A stretch of 64,000 nucleotides of DNA. It comes from Bacteroidales bacterium 52_46 (GTDB lineage: Bacteria; Bacteroidota; Bacteroidia; Bacteroidales; Muribaculaceae). The notes under the pieces are model-generated. The model made no database searches, was not told where the DNA came from, and saw nothing but the letters and a program-made list of their open reading frames with translations. Location: assembly GCA_001915385.1 (NCBI GenBank), contig MNQK01000033.1, positions 4,972 through 68,971 of the forward strand, written 5' to 3'. The position numbers and the translations under genes are program-made. Shown piece by piece: positions 35,896-45,185 of this stretch; positions within the stretch are counted from its first letter, which is position 1; every line of letters begins with the position of its first letter.

Positions 35896-36200
35896 CTGTT
35901 ACATAATTATCTGTAACGCCTACGCCGATATGATACTGTTTGAAGTATCGGGCTCGGGGTGGGTACATGTTTTTTAGAAAAAAGCGTTTATTGACGCTTT
36001 GTTCTTGACGCTTCGAAATCCGGAAAATTTCAATTACTGTCAAGGACAAGGCAGCGATAGATGTCTCCATCGGTATGAATTGAATTCTTCAACCCATATC
36101 GGCGTGGGCTCTACGTTGCTTGTTCGACAGTAATAGGCAAATTCCGGAGCCTCGAAGCGTGGAACAAGCAGTAAGTAAAGTTCCCACGCTTTTTATTTTT
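35896..36200 (+). ncRNA. Structured noncoding RNA or operon leader, about 300 nt, class unassigned
   Basis: No open frame covers this stretch, but it is dense in pairing. GATACT/AGTATC forms a hairpin at 35932-35949. A 15-bp long-range stem joins 35918-35932 to 36095-36109 with one G-U. ACGCTTCGA (36008-36016) pairs with TCGAAGCGT (36152-36160). TGCTTGTTC (36117-36125) pairs with GAACAAGCA (36162-36170). A terminator hairpin with a T run closes it. A -7 box precedes it, so it is a transcription unit. Conserved motifs of RNase P, tmRNA and SRP RNA were not found. The Bacteroidales-1/6S class, which has this promoter-plus-terminator layout, is one guess. An attenuator leader of the operon starting at 36239 is the alternative. 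Confidence 0.6.
36157..36200 (+). terminator. Terminator closing the structured RNA, with competing pairings
   Basis: GCGTGG-AAC (36157-36165) pairs with GTTCCCACGC (36180-36189), followed by TTTTTATTTTT. The left arm overlaps two alternative long-range pairings, so termination could be conditional. Confidence 0.75.
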
Positions 36201-36238
36201 ATATCGTCAGAGGGGACAGGCGAATGAAATTCTTGTAA

Positions 36239-37153
36239 ATGATAGGACAGAAAAGATTCAACTGGGCTATGGTGTTGGCTCTTTTGGCAGTGCTTGTTTT
36301 TAGCTACATTGCTTTTTTAGGAATGCTGTATCATGAAACAACAAGTTCTAAAACTCCTGTGTGGATTGCTATTGGGATTTTAGTAATTGTATCCTTGTGT
36401 TGCTTCGGAATGTGCTATGGAAAAGCAGAACGCAACAAATTCCTTGGAAAGAGCGTGCAGATAGCTTTGGGGACGGTTATATTCGTCGTTCTTGTTTTGG
36501 CTGCCATTCCATTTACCAATTTTCTGGATGTATTAGGTAAATCGGAAGATATAAAAGAAAATGTAGAAGAAGTATTCGATTATGCAAGCAATCTGGATAA
36601 TCGCTATGCCGAATATGCCAATTCAAGAATAAAAGATTATGAGAATATACTTTCTCCTGAAGAGGAAATATCAGGGGACTCATTTCTAACAACTCGTTCG
36701 AAAAACGAATATGATTATGTAATTTCAGTTAAGTCACAGGCTTTACGTCGTATCATTCTGCCGGAATCGCGTCGGTCAATAGTTGAAGGGCGTCACTACT
36801 GGCTTGATAACAGTAAGGAAATGAGTCTTTGGAATGTAGCCACACCCGACAACCTTCGCAAGTTGAGGTCAGTAGTGTCTTCTTGGATTGATGAATACCG
36901 TACATTGTCATCAAATGGATTCGAAGATGAATCATTTGAGCCTTTTATTGAAAAGGAATTTTCAACTTCAATCGATACATGTACGGCTCAATTTACCCAT
37001 TATCATTTTCCTTCAATAATAGCTATTCTGATAACTTTTATTGTTTTCGGAATTATTCTGCTTCCATATTTCCTTACAGATTCTTGGGAATATGGAGTAG
37101 ATGAACAAAATAATAAGGTAGACAAAACATCCAAAGAATTTACATGGATTTAA
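36239..37153 (+). CDS. Four-TM membrane protein, first gene of the GTPase operon
   Basis: I do not recognise this 304-residue protein. It has TM segments at about residues 9-30, 41-60 and 72-92, then a soluble region of about 160 residues (DIKENVEEVFDYASNLDNRY through ESFEPFIEKEF) with helical character, and a last TM near 258-280. The C-terminal tail is short and charged. It is AT-rich like the next four genes and 12 bases from the GTPase gene. It follows the structured RNA terminator by 38 bases, and a five-codon frame (MKFL and stop) abuts its start. It probably forms the membrane platform of the system. Confidence 0.75.
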   Translation: MIGQKRFNWAMVLALLAVLVFSYIAFLGMLYHETTSSKTPVWIAIGILVIVSLCCFGMCYGKAERNKFLGKSVQIALGTVIFVVLVLAAIPFTNFLDVLGKSEDIKENVEEVFDYASNLDNRYAEYANSRIKDYENILSPEEEISGDSFLTTRSKNEYDYVISVKSQALRRIILPESRRSIVEGRHYWLDNSKEMSLWNVATPDNLRKLRSVVSSWIDEYRTLSSNGFEDESFEPFIEKEFSTSIDTCTAQFTHYHFPSIIAILITFIVFGIILLPYFLTDSWEYGVDEQNNKVDKTSKEFTWI

Positions 37154-37165
37154 AAATGTTGAGTT

Positions 37166-38893
37166 ATGGCTACAAGACAAGAAATTCTCGATAAATTAAA
37201 CAATAATCATACAGAGTTTACCCCATCGGTATTAGCCAATGTGATTAAATCGCATGATTATGATATAACAGTTTCTGATTTATATGATTTAAATAATTTC
37301 CCGGTGGAAAAAATTATTGAAATCAGAAAAATTCTTTCAGATTTTGAGAATAAAAAATTTGAAGAGGCAAAAAACTCACTAACTCCACGCAAATTAAATA
37401 ACTTTATAAAGGATTTCCGAGAAGGCAAAAATGTCGAAAATGCCAAAAAAATTTTGAAAGACCTTGATAATAGCTCATGGGAAGATATTGCAGACTCCAA
37501 TCGAAAATCGGATTTTGAACAATATAAATCTGATTTTCCCAAAGGCAACCATTATAGAGACTGTAATGATATATTAAAAGACTTTGATTGGTATTTGGCG
37601 AAAAAAACGGATACAGTTGAGGCTTACTCTAATTACAGGATAAACCATCCCGGCGTACATGACCAAGAGATAGACAGTCTTATAAAAAACTATGAAGACA
37701 AGAAAACCTGGGAAAATTGCCAAAGCAAAGGAACTGAAGGTTATCGTGAATATTTACTCAAATTTCCCAATGGACAATTTGCGCCGGAGGCGAGAGTTAG
37801 AATAGATAATGTAAGTCAAAAAGATAAATTCTTAAATAGAATACGACAAAATAAAAATTCTGTACGTATACTTGATATTCAAAAAGCAGTCAAGGATAAT
37901 AAGGTGACTTGGAGTGATATAACAGAAGTTTTTGGAGAGGCAATTACGGAGATGATCAAGAGTTATGAAGATGATCCGATATTACCTAATTCGGAAATAC
38001 CAGATTGTCTTTCAGGTAACGGAACTGAAGTGTACTTTTGGGGGATAAAGGGAAGTGGTAAAACGTGTGCATTGGGAACAGCTCTCAGCTACATAAATAA
38101 AAAAGGATTATACACACCATTACCTTGTAAGGGAGCCAAGTATAGGGATGCATTGAAAAATCTATTTAGAAGAAATTTGTCTTTATGTATATTACCTCCA
38201 GCCACCGATGAAGAACAAATACATGAAATGTCTTTATTGTTGAGAAATCCTGATAAGAAAAAAAATCCTGATGGGCGCTATACACCGTTTACGTTTATTG
38301 ATTTGCCTGGCGAATTAATTCACCGAGCTTATGAATTGCAAGGAAAAACGAAGGATGAGGTAGAAAAAGTACTTATAAAAGATTTAACGAGCGACGAACC
38401 ACATTTTAAAAATTTCAATATACTCTTAAATTATTTGAAAGATAAAAATAGGCCAAAAATTCATTTCTTTATTTTTGAGTATGGTTCCCATGACAGAGCA
38501 ATAAAAATCAATGGACAATGGGTTGAAATCCCAGATTGCTTACAGGCATTAATGTCAGTTTTAAAAGACCTCAAGGTATTTTCAAAGTCAACAGTAGGAA
38601 TTTATCTGCTTATGACCAAAGCCGATCGGTTGCCTTGCGATAAAGAGGATAGGCCGGTAAATGCGGAAGAATATTTTGATGAGTATTTTTCTTCGTTTAA
38701 AACTAATCTTGAAAAAATATGTAATGAATCCTATATTGGGGATTTTTGCGGGATAACGTTTTCAATTGGCGATGTTTATGCGCAGCAAATATGCAAATTT
38801 AATGGTGAAGATACTGAGAAAGTGCTACGAAAGCTTTTCTTGAAATCTAAGCCGGAAAGTGATAAGTGGTGGACAAAAATATTAAAGGGATAA
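37166..38893 (+). CDS. P-loop GTPase with N-terminal repeat region
   Basis: The 575-residue product is the recognisable core of this operon. The P-loop is GIKGSGKT (residues 293-300). A switch II motif FIDLPGE (377-383) gives the DxxG, and a G4-type TKAD (484-487) follows, so it is very probably a GTPase. About 290 residues precede it: a helical N-terminus, then at least two short units of the form YxxYxxxFPxGxxxxxA (near residues 116-135 and 194-214) with a related third between. These units are common in Bacteroidetes conflict and envelope proteins and resemble TPR-like helical pairs. No TM or signal is seen, so it is cytosolic. GTPases of this general kind, next to membrane partners, occur in described NTP-dependent conflict systems; I cannot place this one in a named family. 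Confidence 0.82.
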   Translation: MATRQEILDKLNNNHTEFTPSVLANVIKSHDYDITVSDLYDLNNFPVEKIIEIRKILSDFENKKFEEAKNSLTPRKLNNFIKDFREGKNVENAKKILKDLDNSSWEDIADSNRKSDFEQYKSDFPKGNHYRDCNDILKDFDWYLAKKTDTVEAYSNYRINHPGVHDQEIDSLIKNYEDKKTWENCQSKGTEGYREYLLKFPNGQFAPEARVRIDNVSQKDKFLNRIRQNKNSVRILDIQKAVKDNKVTWSDITEVFGEAITEMIKSYEDDPILPNSEIPDCLSGNGTEVYFWGIKGSGKTCALGTALSYINKKGLYTPLPCKGAKYRDALKNLFRRNLSLCILPPATDEEQIHEMSLLLRNPDKKKNPDGRYTPFTFIDLPGELIHRAYELQGKTKDEVEKVLIKDLTSDEPHFKNFNILLNYLKDKNRPKIHFFIFEYGSHDRAIKINGQWVEIPDCLQALMSVLKDLKVFSKSTVGIYLLMTKADRLPCDKEDRPVNAEEYFDEYFSSFKTNLEKICNESYIGDFCGITFSIGDVYAQQICKFNGEDTEKVLRKLFLKSKPESDKWWTKILKG

Positions 38894-38904
38894 AATCGAT
38901 AGTT

Positions 38905-40608
38905 ATGGAGATAATTATAAAGGGTGGAATGTTTGATCGCAAAAGAAGCGAGAGTGAAGAAGTATTTAAATTTAATTGTGAAGATATACCTTTCTTCAAT
39001 AATTTTGATCCCAGAAGTATTAACTTAGGCAATAAGAGTAATCAGGCAAGAGATTATACATATATTATAAGGACAACTGAAGATGGATTTGATTTTGGAA
39101 TTCATTTCCTGAATATAGAATACGGACCTCGAAGACCAGCTGTCGCAATATTTTTACGAGCCGGATGGATGATTCCAAACAAAGGAGACGTTTTGGTAAA
39201 AAAACTTAATGAGATGGCCGAAAAAACACTTACTGCCATCGGAAAATATGTTGACGGACGTGATGCCGGGAATATCCAAGGCCCGTTTCAAAATCCTTTA
39301 AGTGATACTGATTTAAATGAAATAAAAAAAGAGTGCCAGTTCTGTGAAATAGAGAAAATTGCTGTTAAAGATGCTTTGTCTGATAAAAAAATTTTCCTGA
39401 CAGAGGTTTCGTCAGTAGAACATTTCTTTGAAAATCCTTATCAAATAGGACAAATTTCATCAAAAGGTGCGATTTGGTCTGCTTGGAATGATATAACAAG
39501 TGACAAATTGCCGAATGATATTGTTAAAACAGCAGCCAATTCTCGTAATTATCTGTATAAATCACTTAAATCGAGGTTGTATTCATTAAAACTCTCGGAA
39601 AGTGAAGTTAAAATGGAATATTTCGATCCAATAATTGATAGATCTTACATTCATCATGGAAAGATTACCGGATTAGATAGTACATATTTGAAATATGTTG
39701 GAGACAGATTTGTCTATCAAAAAACTGCAGAAGAAGCAGGAATCAAATTCAAATACGAAATTAAAATCAATTGGACAATCGAAGGTGCATTTGGTCATAC
39801 TAAAAAAACTCGCTGTCTTCAGGCGTCAGAAGGAATTTATACAGTGGATTATAAAGATATAAATAAATCCATATCGTTGACTTGTGAAGACGGAGAGAAA
39901 GAAATAATTATAATTACAGAAAACGATATAAAGAGAGGATTCATGACAGTTAGATCTAAAGCAGAAGAAGCCGAATTTATAATCAAAGTATCAGGCTCTG
40001 ATTTTGAAGAAACTCCGATAACGGTAAAAGTAGATAGCGCTTCACCTGCCTATGAGACAATAAAAAGAATATCAAATAATCAAAGACGGGATATCGAACT
40101 GTCGAAAGCAGACAAAATGCCTCGAGATTCTGGACGGTTATTTAAGAACTTTCTTCTAATTTTCGGACTTGTCGTTTTGGTTATAGGGGTAATTTTATTA
40201 GTCAAATCGTTATTATTTGAAACGTCTGAAAATCCGGAAAAACATGATAAGCCCCAACAAGTGCAAGTCGTTAGTCAAAACAATAGCAATGATATTGAGG
40301 AAGATAAAAAATACTTTAAAGAGAATCGTATATGGAATAAAGCAAATCTGAAATCGAATGAAGCAAAAGTATTCTTTGAGAATGTTTTAGATTGGAATCT
40401 AGATAAAATAAGAACTGATAAAACATTTGGTGATTGTGCCGGTAGTTCAATTTTGAAGGATGCCGCTATAAATTGCAATCCAAATGAAAAAAGCTCAATT
40501 TCGAAAGAATTGAGGAAAAATACGTCTATTATAAATTTGGATCAGTTGGATAATATAATCAAGCAGGCAAACTCAGAAGGTGATACCGAGAATTCCATTA
40601 ATGACTAA
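38905..40608 (+). CDS. Single-TM protein with large cytosolic domain, GTPase operon
   Basis: From the ATG at 38905 the product has 567 residues; an earlier ATG at 38866 overlaps the GTPase gene and is less likely. A large N-terminal part (about 410 residues) has no signal peptide and should be cytosolic. It includes a folded N-terminal unit with FGIHFLNIEYGPRRPAVAIF and a later beta-rich stretch. One TM (about residues 412-436, LLIFGLVVLVIGVILLVK) leads to an exported tail of about 120 polar residues with two Cys. I do not recognise a family. The topology suggests that it links the GTPase inside to partners outside. Confidence 0.7.
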   Translation: MEIIIKGGMFDRKRSESEEVFKFNCEDIPFFNNFDPRSINLGNKSNQARDYTYIIRTTEDGFDFGIHFLNIEYGPRRPAVAIFLRAGWMIPNKGDVLVKKLNEMAEKTLTAIGKYVDGRDAGNIQGPFQNPLSDTDLNEIKKECQFCEIEKIAVKDALSDKKIFLTEVSSVEHFFENPYQIGQISSKGAIWSAWNDITSDKLPNDIVKTAANSRNYLYKSLKSRLYSLKLSESEVKMEYFDPIIDRSYIHHGKITGLDSTYLKYVGDRFVYQKTAEEAGIKFKYEIKINWTIEGAFGHTKKTRCLQASEGIYTVDYKDINKSISLTCEDGEKEIIIITENDIKRGFMTVRSKAEEAEFIIKVSGSDFEETPITVKVDSASPAYETIKRISNNQRRDIELSKADKMPRDSGRLFKNFLLIFGLVVLVIGVILLVKSLLFETSENPEKHDKPQQVQVVSQNNSNDIEEDKKYFKENRIWNKANLKSNEAKVFFENVLDWNLDKIRTDKTFGDCAGSSILKDAAINCNPNEKSSISKELRKNTSIINLDQLDNIIKQANSEGDTENSIND

Positions 40609-40631
40609 ATTTAACCGTAAGATTTCTGAAT

Positions 40632-41495
40632 ATGAAAATCGCAATAAATAAATTGATAATATTAGCAGTGTTTGTAGTCGGATTGGCATTTCTTACCTTA
40701 TGGCTTTTTGATGCAATCAAAGGGTATGAGGCAACCTCTATCCATTCTGATCCTTTTAAGCCTGTAGCCTCTGCCGCTATTTCAGAGAGAATTGAAGGAA
40801 AGGATTACAAAACTGCTCGTAATGCCTTTGATTCTATATATACGATGATAGATATACAGGGGAAGTTAATTCTTAAAGATGGAAGCCGTCCTACATCTGA
40901 TATTGAAATTGACTCTCTTAAGCTGTTGGCCTATAATACCGCTGTTAAGGCTCTTATTGTTGATACGGATAAGCTATACCCTTCTTCGAGATGGGGTACT
41001 TTTCCTCTTGAAGATTTCAAATCTCAAGCTACTTATTATCTGAATCTTTATTCGCAGGGTAATTTTTATGAGCCTGATTTAAAGAAGATTATTGGCAATA
41101 TAAATGATTATCATGCAGCTTTGAGAGTATGCAGTAGTGCAGGGTATGTAACGAATGTTGCGGGTATACAGGAACTTGAGAATAAAGTTAAAGCGTATAA
41201 ACGTTATCCGTTGACAAATGATACCTATCTGAATTCACAGTTAAATTCAGCAATTCAAAAAGCAAAAAACTCCGTTTCGGCATATATTGCCGAACGAGCA
41301 TCTACACTTAAAAATGAGATAACATCCTTTTCATCACTGGAAGATTTCAATGAAAAATATAATTCTATTAATAATGCACTTAAGGTATTTGAAAATAAGT
41401 ACGGTAATAACAGTAGCACTAATTCGGCAAGGGCAACTTTGACGTCTACTAAGTCTGAGGCAGAACATTATTTCCATAATCAGATTCCCAAATAG
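40632..41495 (+). CDS. N-terminally anchored helical exported protein, GTPase operon
   Basis: The 287-residue product has one N-terminal TM (about residues 7-27, IILAVFVVGLAFLTLWLF) and an exported part that looks mostly helical (AISERIEGKDYKTARNAFDS, AIQKAKNSVSAYIAERASTL). No lipobox or catalytic motif was seen. It starts 23 bases after the previous gene and shares its AT-rich composition. It is probably a scaffold or sensor in the envelope. Family unknown. Confidence 0.7.
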   Translation: MKIAINKLIILAVFVVGLAFLTLWLFDAIKGYEATSIHSDPFKPVASAAISERIEGKDYKTARNAFDSIYTMIDIQGKLILKDGSRPTSDIEIDSLKLLAYNTAVKALIVDTDKLYPSSRWGTFPLEDFKSQATYYLNLYSQGNFYEPDLKKIIGNINDYHAALRVCSSAGYVTNVAGIQELENKVKAYKRYPLTNDTYLNSQLNSAIQKAKNSVSAYIAERASTLKNEITSFSSLEDFNEKYNSINNALKVFENKYGNNSSTNSARATLTSTKSEAEHYFHNQIPK

Positions 41496-41536
41496 CCGGA
41501 ATAATACACAAAGAATAAAATTAAGTAAATTTACTG

Positions 41537-42055
41537 ATGAAACTTTTTCTATACTTTATTAGCTTATTTGCATTATTCATAACCTCTTGTTCAATAAAAA
41601 GTGATGCACATTCAAATACATTAAAAACAATTTCACAATCTAATCAATCCAAAGAGGTTGCAAATATTGATTCAACAGTCTGCATATTTGACACATCAAT
41701 TCATTTAGATGAAGAAATCGCCATGAGAGAGCTGTCAGCTGCAGGAATATTAAAGTGCGACACAATCAACGATAAAGAGTTCGAATATGCTGTGATTGAG
41801 TTTGCGGGGGTCAAATTTGCGCTCAATGGAGGTTTTGTTTTTATAACGAGTGAACAAGACAAACAAACTATTGACTCACTGGTGTCAAAAATATCCTCAT
41901 ATTATGGTGAACCCTTTATAGATGATGAAGGTGATCCGGAATATAATTATTATCACTGGAATTTGTATGAACCATCTTCTGATAAGCCATATATAAGAAT
42001 TCGACCTTTACATTCTGATGAAGGAGGACTTGTTATGACTTGGACGTGGAGCTAA
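41537..42055 (+). CDS. Lipoprotein, last gene of the GTPase operon
   Basis: The 172-residue product has a clear lipobox: MKLFLYFISLFALFITSC with Cys18. Residues after the Cys (SIKSDAHS) lack the acidic surface-export signal, so it is more likely periplasm-facing. The mature part includes FAGVKFALNGGFVFITSEQD, ISSYYGEPFIDDEGDPEYNY and a C-terminal GLVMTWTWS; this pattern resembles small beta-rich proteins, but I cannot name it. It ends 5 bases before the Fic remnant. Confidence 0.7.
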   Translation: MKLFLYFISLFALFITSCSIKSDAHSNTLKTISQSNQSKEVANIDSTVCIFDTSIHLDEEIAMRELSAAGILKCDTINDKEFEYAVIEFAGVKFALNGGFVFITSEQDKQTIDSLVSKISSYYGEPFIDDEGDPEYNYYHWNLYEPSSDKPYIRIRPLHSDEGGLVMTWTWS

Positions 42056-42060
42056 AATAG

Positions 42061-42210
42061 CGCAATATTTTACTGTTTTATGAATTTCTTGAAAAGGAAT
42101 TGGGGGTCAGTAGGCCGACGGCAACACGTTATCTCAATGGATTGGTTGAGACAGGTCTGATAAACAAGGTAAAAATAGGGAGAAATCACTATTTTGCAAC
42201 ACCCATGTAA
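42061..42210 (+). pseudogene. C-terminal remnant of a Fic-family protein (winged helix)
   Basis: The frame 42061-42207 has no start codon and encodes 49 residues ending at TAA 42208-42210. The piece LGVSRPTATRYLNGLVETGL, followed by INKVKIGRNHYFATPM, matches the C-terminal winged-helix end of Fic AMPylation proteins (typically LGVSRPTAxxYLxxLVExGI, then a closing NYYxN). The catalytic HxFx motif region is absent. It directly abuts the GTPase operon, as if the operon replaced the rest of the gene. The 42211-42430 stretch behind it holds a 14-bp palindrome CCGATTATAATCGG and a terminator. Confidence 0.65.
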
Positions 42211-42358
42211 TCAAAGTCATAATTTCGTTACGGATGAATGCTCTTTTTTCCGGTTATAATCGGTTAATCCGGCATTTTGTGCGTTTTTCCCCGATTATAA
42301 TCGGGAAATTATACACAATCGGGGATTTTGGGGGTAGGGGTAGGTGGGGTGAAAAAGG

Positions 42359-42395
42359 AAAACGTCGGGACGCTTTGGGGGCATTCCGACGTTTT
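42359..42395. terminator. Hairpin terminator between the island and the fucosidase gene
   Basis: AAAACGTCGG pairs with CCGACGTTTT around a GC-rich loop. It is bidirectional and suits the end of the GH95 gene. Confidence 0.65.
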
Positions 42396-42430
42396 CGAAT
42401 TGTGTGTATATGTTTATGCTATTGGAAATT

Positions 42431-44848
42431 TCAGTAGCGGAGGGTGAGGGTCTGGCCGGGACGGAGGTCGATGGAGGCGATGTTGCCTTTCAGTTTGGGG
42501 GTTACGGTTTTGCCGTCGACGGTCATGGTGAAGGGGGTGCCGTAGTCAACGAGGAGGTTGACGGTGTTGGCTTTTTCGGCACGGATGTCGGCTGATACGG
42601 GTTTTGAGTCTTTCCAGTTGAGGTCGACGGTGAATGCGCCTTGTGCGCAAAGGCCTTTGACCGAGCCTGTCGGCCATGCCGACGGGAGCGCGGGGAGCAG
42701 CTCGATGTAGCCGTCGAAACTTTGCATGAGCATGTCGCATATACCGGCTACCGATGCTTCGGTGGCGTCGAAGCTGAAGATGTCGGAGGGTGCGCCGGCG
42801 ATGCCTGCGGGTGATACGGTCATGAGGTTTTCGCGGGTGAAGGCTTTGAACAGGTTCTGGAGCCAGCCGTGGGCTTTGTCGCCGTCCTTGAGGAAGGCGT
42901 TGAAGCAAATCATGTTGCCTGTGCTCCATTCGGTATCTTCCCAATTGGGGTCGGAAGTCTGTTTGGCGAGGCTGCGTTTTGCGCCTTCGAAGAGTTCGGG
43001 AGTCTTGGTCTGCGAAATCATGCCGAAGGGATAGAGGCCGACAAGGTGCGATGAGTGGCGGTGCGACGGGTCGGTACGTTCGGCGTCATACATGAGCCAT
43101 TCTTTTACAAGACCGTCCTTGCCTACGGTGACCGGGGGCATGCGCTTGATGTCTTTTTCAAGGCGCTGACGGAATTTCTTGTCGACGCCGAGCACTTTGG
43201 AGCCTTCGATTACAGCGGTGTAGATGCGCTCCACGATGAATCGGTCGATGGTGGGCATCATGGCGGCGGGGTAGTTGGTGCCGTCGCCGTCGATGAGTTT
43301 GTAGCCGTTTTCAGGCGAGATGGAGGGGCCTGTCACGAGGTAACCGGTCTTGGGGTCTTCCACCATGTAGTCAACGAAGAATTCGGCGCAGCTCTTGAGC
43401 AGCGGGTAGCCTGTCTCGCGGAGGAAATCCTCGTCGAGAGTGTAGAGGTAGTGGCTCCACAGTTCGGTGGCGAGCCATGCGCCGGCGGTGACGTTGAGTC
43501 CCCAGCCTATCCAGCCGCCGTTGGCGGTGAAGCCCCAGGGGTTGGTGATGGTGTGGGAGCACCAGCCGTCGCAGCCGTAGAGCTTTTTGGCGGTTTCGGA
43601 GCCGTATTTGGCGAGGAGGGCTACGTATTTGAACATCGGTTCGTTGCACTCGGCGAGGTTGGCCTTGTTGGGCGACCAGTAGTTCTGGTTGATGTTGATG
43701 TCGAGGTGGTAGTCGCAGGTCCATGCCATGTGGCAGGCGAGGTTATCGTTCCAGATGCCCTGGAGGTTGGAGCAGAGCGTTGAGTTGGGACGCGATGATG
43801 CAATCTGCATGTAGCGGCCGTACTGGAAGAAGATGGCGTCGAATCCGGGGTCGACAACGCCGTTTTTGGCGAGCTGCAGGCGCACGTCGGTCGGGAGCGA
43901 GTTGGTCATCTCGCCGCCGAGGGCGATCTCCATGCGGTTGAAGAGGGCGGAGTGGTCGGCCACGTGGTCTTTGCGGAGGGCGTCGAATCCGCGAGCGGCG
44001 GCTTTGGCCACTGTGTCTTTGGCACGCTGTGCGGGAGCGTCGTTGTCATAATCGGTGCGCATGTCCCATACTATTGTGGCTGCGTCAGCGCCGGTGACTT
44101 TGAGTGTGTTGCCTTCGGGCACCACTTTGCCGCCGTCGGTGACGATACGGAACGTGCCGGCGAAGCTCACGCCGCCGGGGCCGAACATCGGGTAGTCTAC
44201 CTTTCCGACAAACGACAGTTCGTTGCCCTGAGCCTTGAATTCGGCGTCGCGGAGGAAGTCGGTAGAGAGGGTGAAGTTTACATTGCCGGGTTTGTCGGCC
44301 GAAAATTTCATGGCGAGCACGTCGTCGGGATAGTCGCAGATGTATTCGCGCGTGTATTTTATGGTGTTGTCGCCGTCCTTTACATTAAATGTAGTGGATG
44401 CTACGGCAGTGGCGAGGTCGAGGTCGCGGCGGTAGTCGGTAATCTGCTGCGAGGGATATTGGAAGTCAATCACCATGTCGCCAAGAGGGAGGTGTGTTCC
44501 GAACGACACATTGTGCCCGTCGAGGTATTTGTGGGTGAGGTCGTTGCCCTTCTTCAGGTCGCCCTCGAAGAAAGCCTGACGGATTTCGGCGAGGTGTTCC
44601 GGTCCGCAATAGTCGTTCTGGAGCGAGTCGCGCTGTCCGGCCCAGAGGGTGATTTCGTTGAGGGCCACGCGCTCGCGGTTGATGCCGCCGTAGACCATCG
44701 CGCCTATACGGCCGTTGCCTAAGGGTACAGCCTCAATCCACTCTTTGGCGGGGGTCTGATACCACATTACAGCTTCGGATTGCGCGGCGCCGGCCGATAT
44801 GGCCGCTGCGGCCGCACATGCGGAGATAATGACTGTCTTAAAGTTCAT
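42431..44848 (-). CDS. GH95 alpha-L-fucosidase
   Basis: The 805-residue product has a signal peptide (MNFKTVIISACAAAAAISAG) and the GH95 architecture. An N-terminal beta domain starts VMWYQTPAKEWIEAVPLGNG and includes RVALNEITLWAGQ; an (alpha/alpha)6 catalytic barrel and a C-terminal beta domain follow. The barrel motif DYHLDININQNYWSP (near residue 385) carries the Asn residues, and SISPENGYKL the Glu, known from GH95 AfcA as catalytic. It would cleave alpha-1,2-linked L-fucose (or related L-galactose) from host or plant glycans. It has no lipobox, so it is periplasmic or secreted. It is divergent from the SusCD operon, with a 589-bp shared intergenic region, and probably trims the glycans imported there. 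Confidence 0.92.
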   Translation of the reverse strand: MNFKTVIISACAAAAAISAGAAQSEAVMWYQTPAKEWIEAVPLGNGRIGAMVYGGINRERVALNEITLWAGQRDSLQNDYCGPEHLAEIRQAFFEGDLKKGNDLTHKYLDGHNVSFGTHLPLGDMVIDFQYPSQQITDYRRDLDLATAVASTTFNVKDGDNTIKYTREYICDYPDDVLAMKFSADKPGNVNFTLSTDFLRDAEFKAQGNELSFVGKVDYPMFGPGGVSFAGTFRIVTDGGKVVPEGNTLKVTGADAATIVWDMRTDYDNDAPAQRAKDTVAKAAARGFDALRKDHVADHSALFNRMEIALGGEMTNSLPTDVRLQLAKNGVVDPGFDAIFFQYGRYMQIASSRPNSTLCSNLQGIWNDNLACHMAWTCDYHLDININQNYWSPNKANLAECNEPMFKYVALLAKYGSETAKKLYGCDGWCSHTITNPWGFTANGGWIGWGLNVTAGAWLATELWSHYLYTLDEDFLRETGYPLLKSCAEFFVDYMVEDPKTGYLVTGPSISPENGYKLIDGDGTNYPAAMMPTIDRFIVERIYTAVIEGSKVLGVDKKFRQRLEKDIKRMPPVTVGKDGLVKEWLMYDAERTDPSHRHSSHLVGLYPFGMISQTKTPELFEGAKRSLAKQTSDPNWEDTEWSTGNMICFNAFLKDGDKAHGWLQNLFKAFTRENLMTVSPAGIAGAPSDIFSFDATEASVAGICDMLMQSFDGYIELLPALPSAWPTGSVKGLCAQGAFTVDLNWKDSKPVSADIRAEKANTVNLLVDYGTPFTMTVDGKTVTPKLKGNIASIDLRPGQTLTLRY

Positions 44849-45185
44849 GGGTTGAATTTTGGTATTGGTTTATGAGTAGTTTGTTTAAAATAAATATGTC
44901 GGTTTTATGTAACTATTGTGCTAAGCGGTTGTGGGCGGCATCATGCGCGGCACTTGTTTTAAGCAAAATTAAGTTAACCTGCCGGAGGGTGTGGCCGCAG
45001 GTGAATTTATAGGTCGGTCGCCGGCTTAAAAATTTGACTGATTTGTCAATATTGCAAAATTAATAGCAAGCGGTGCAATAAATTGTAAAATCTTTGGCAA
45101 TAAACGAAATCTTTGAGTAAAAAGCGGTTTCATTCGTATGTTATAAAACATGTTTGGCGCTTTTGTTTTAAAATTAAAAAAATGA

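Noticed and set aside
35896..36200. RNase P RNA, tmRNA or SRP RNA
   Set aside because: The conserved RNase P core, a tRNA-like end with tag frame, and the SRP helix 8 motif were not found. Only a weak resemblance to SRP (around GGCAGCG) was seen.
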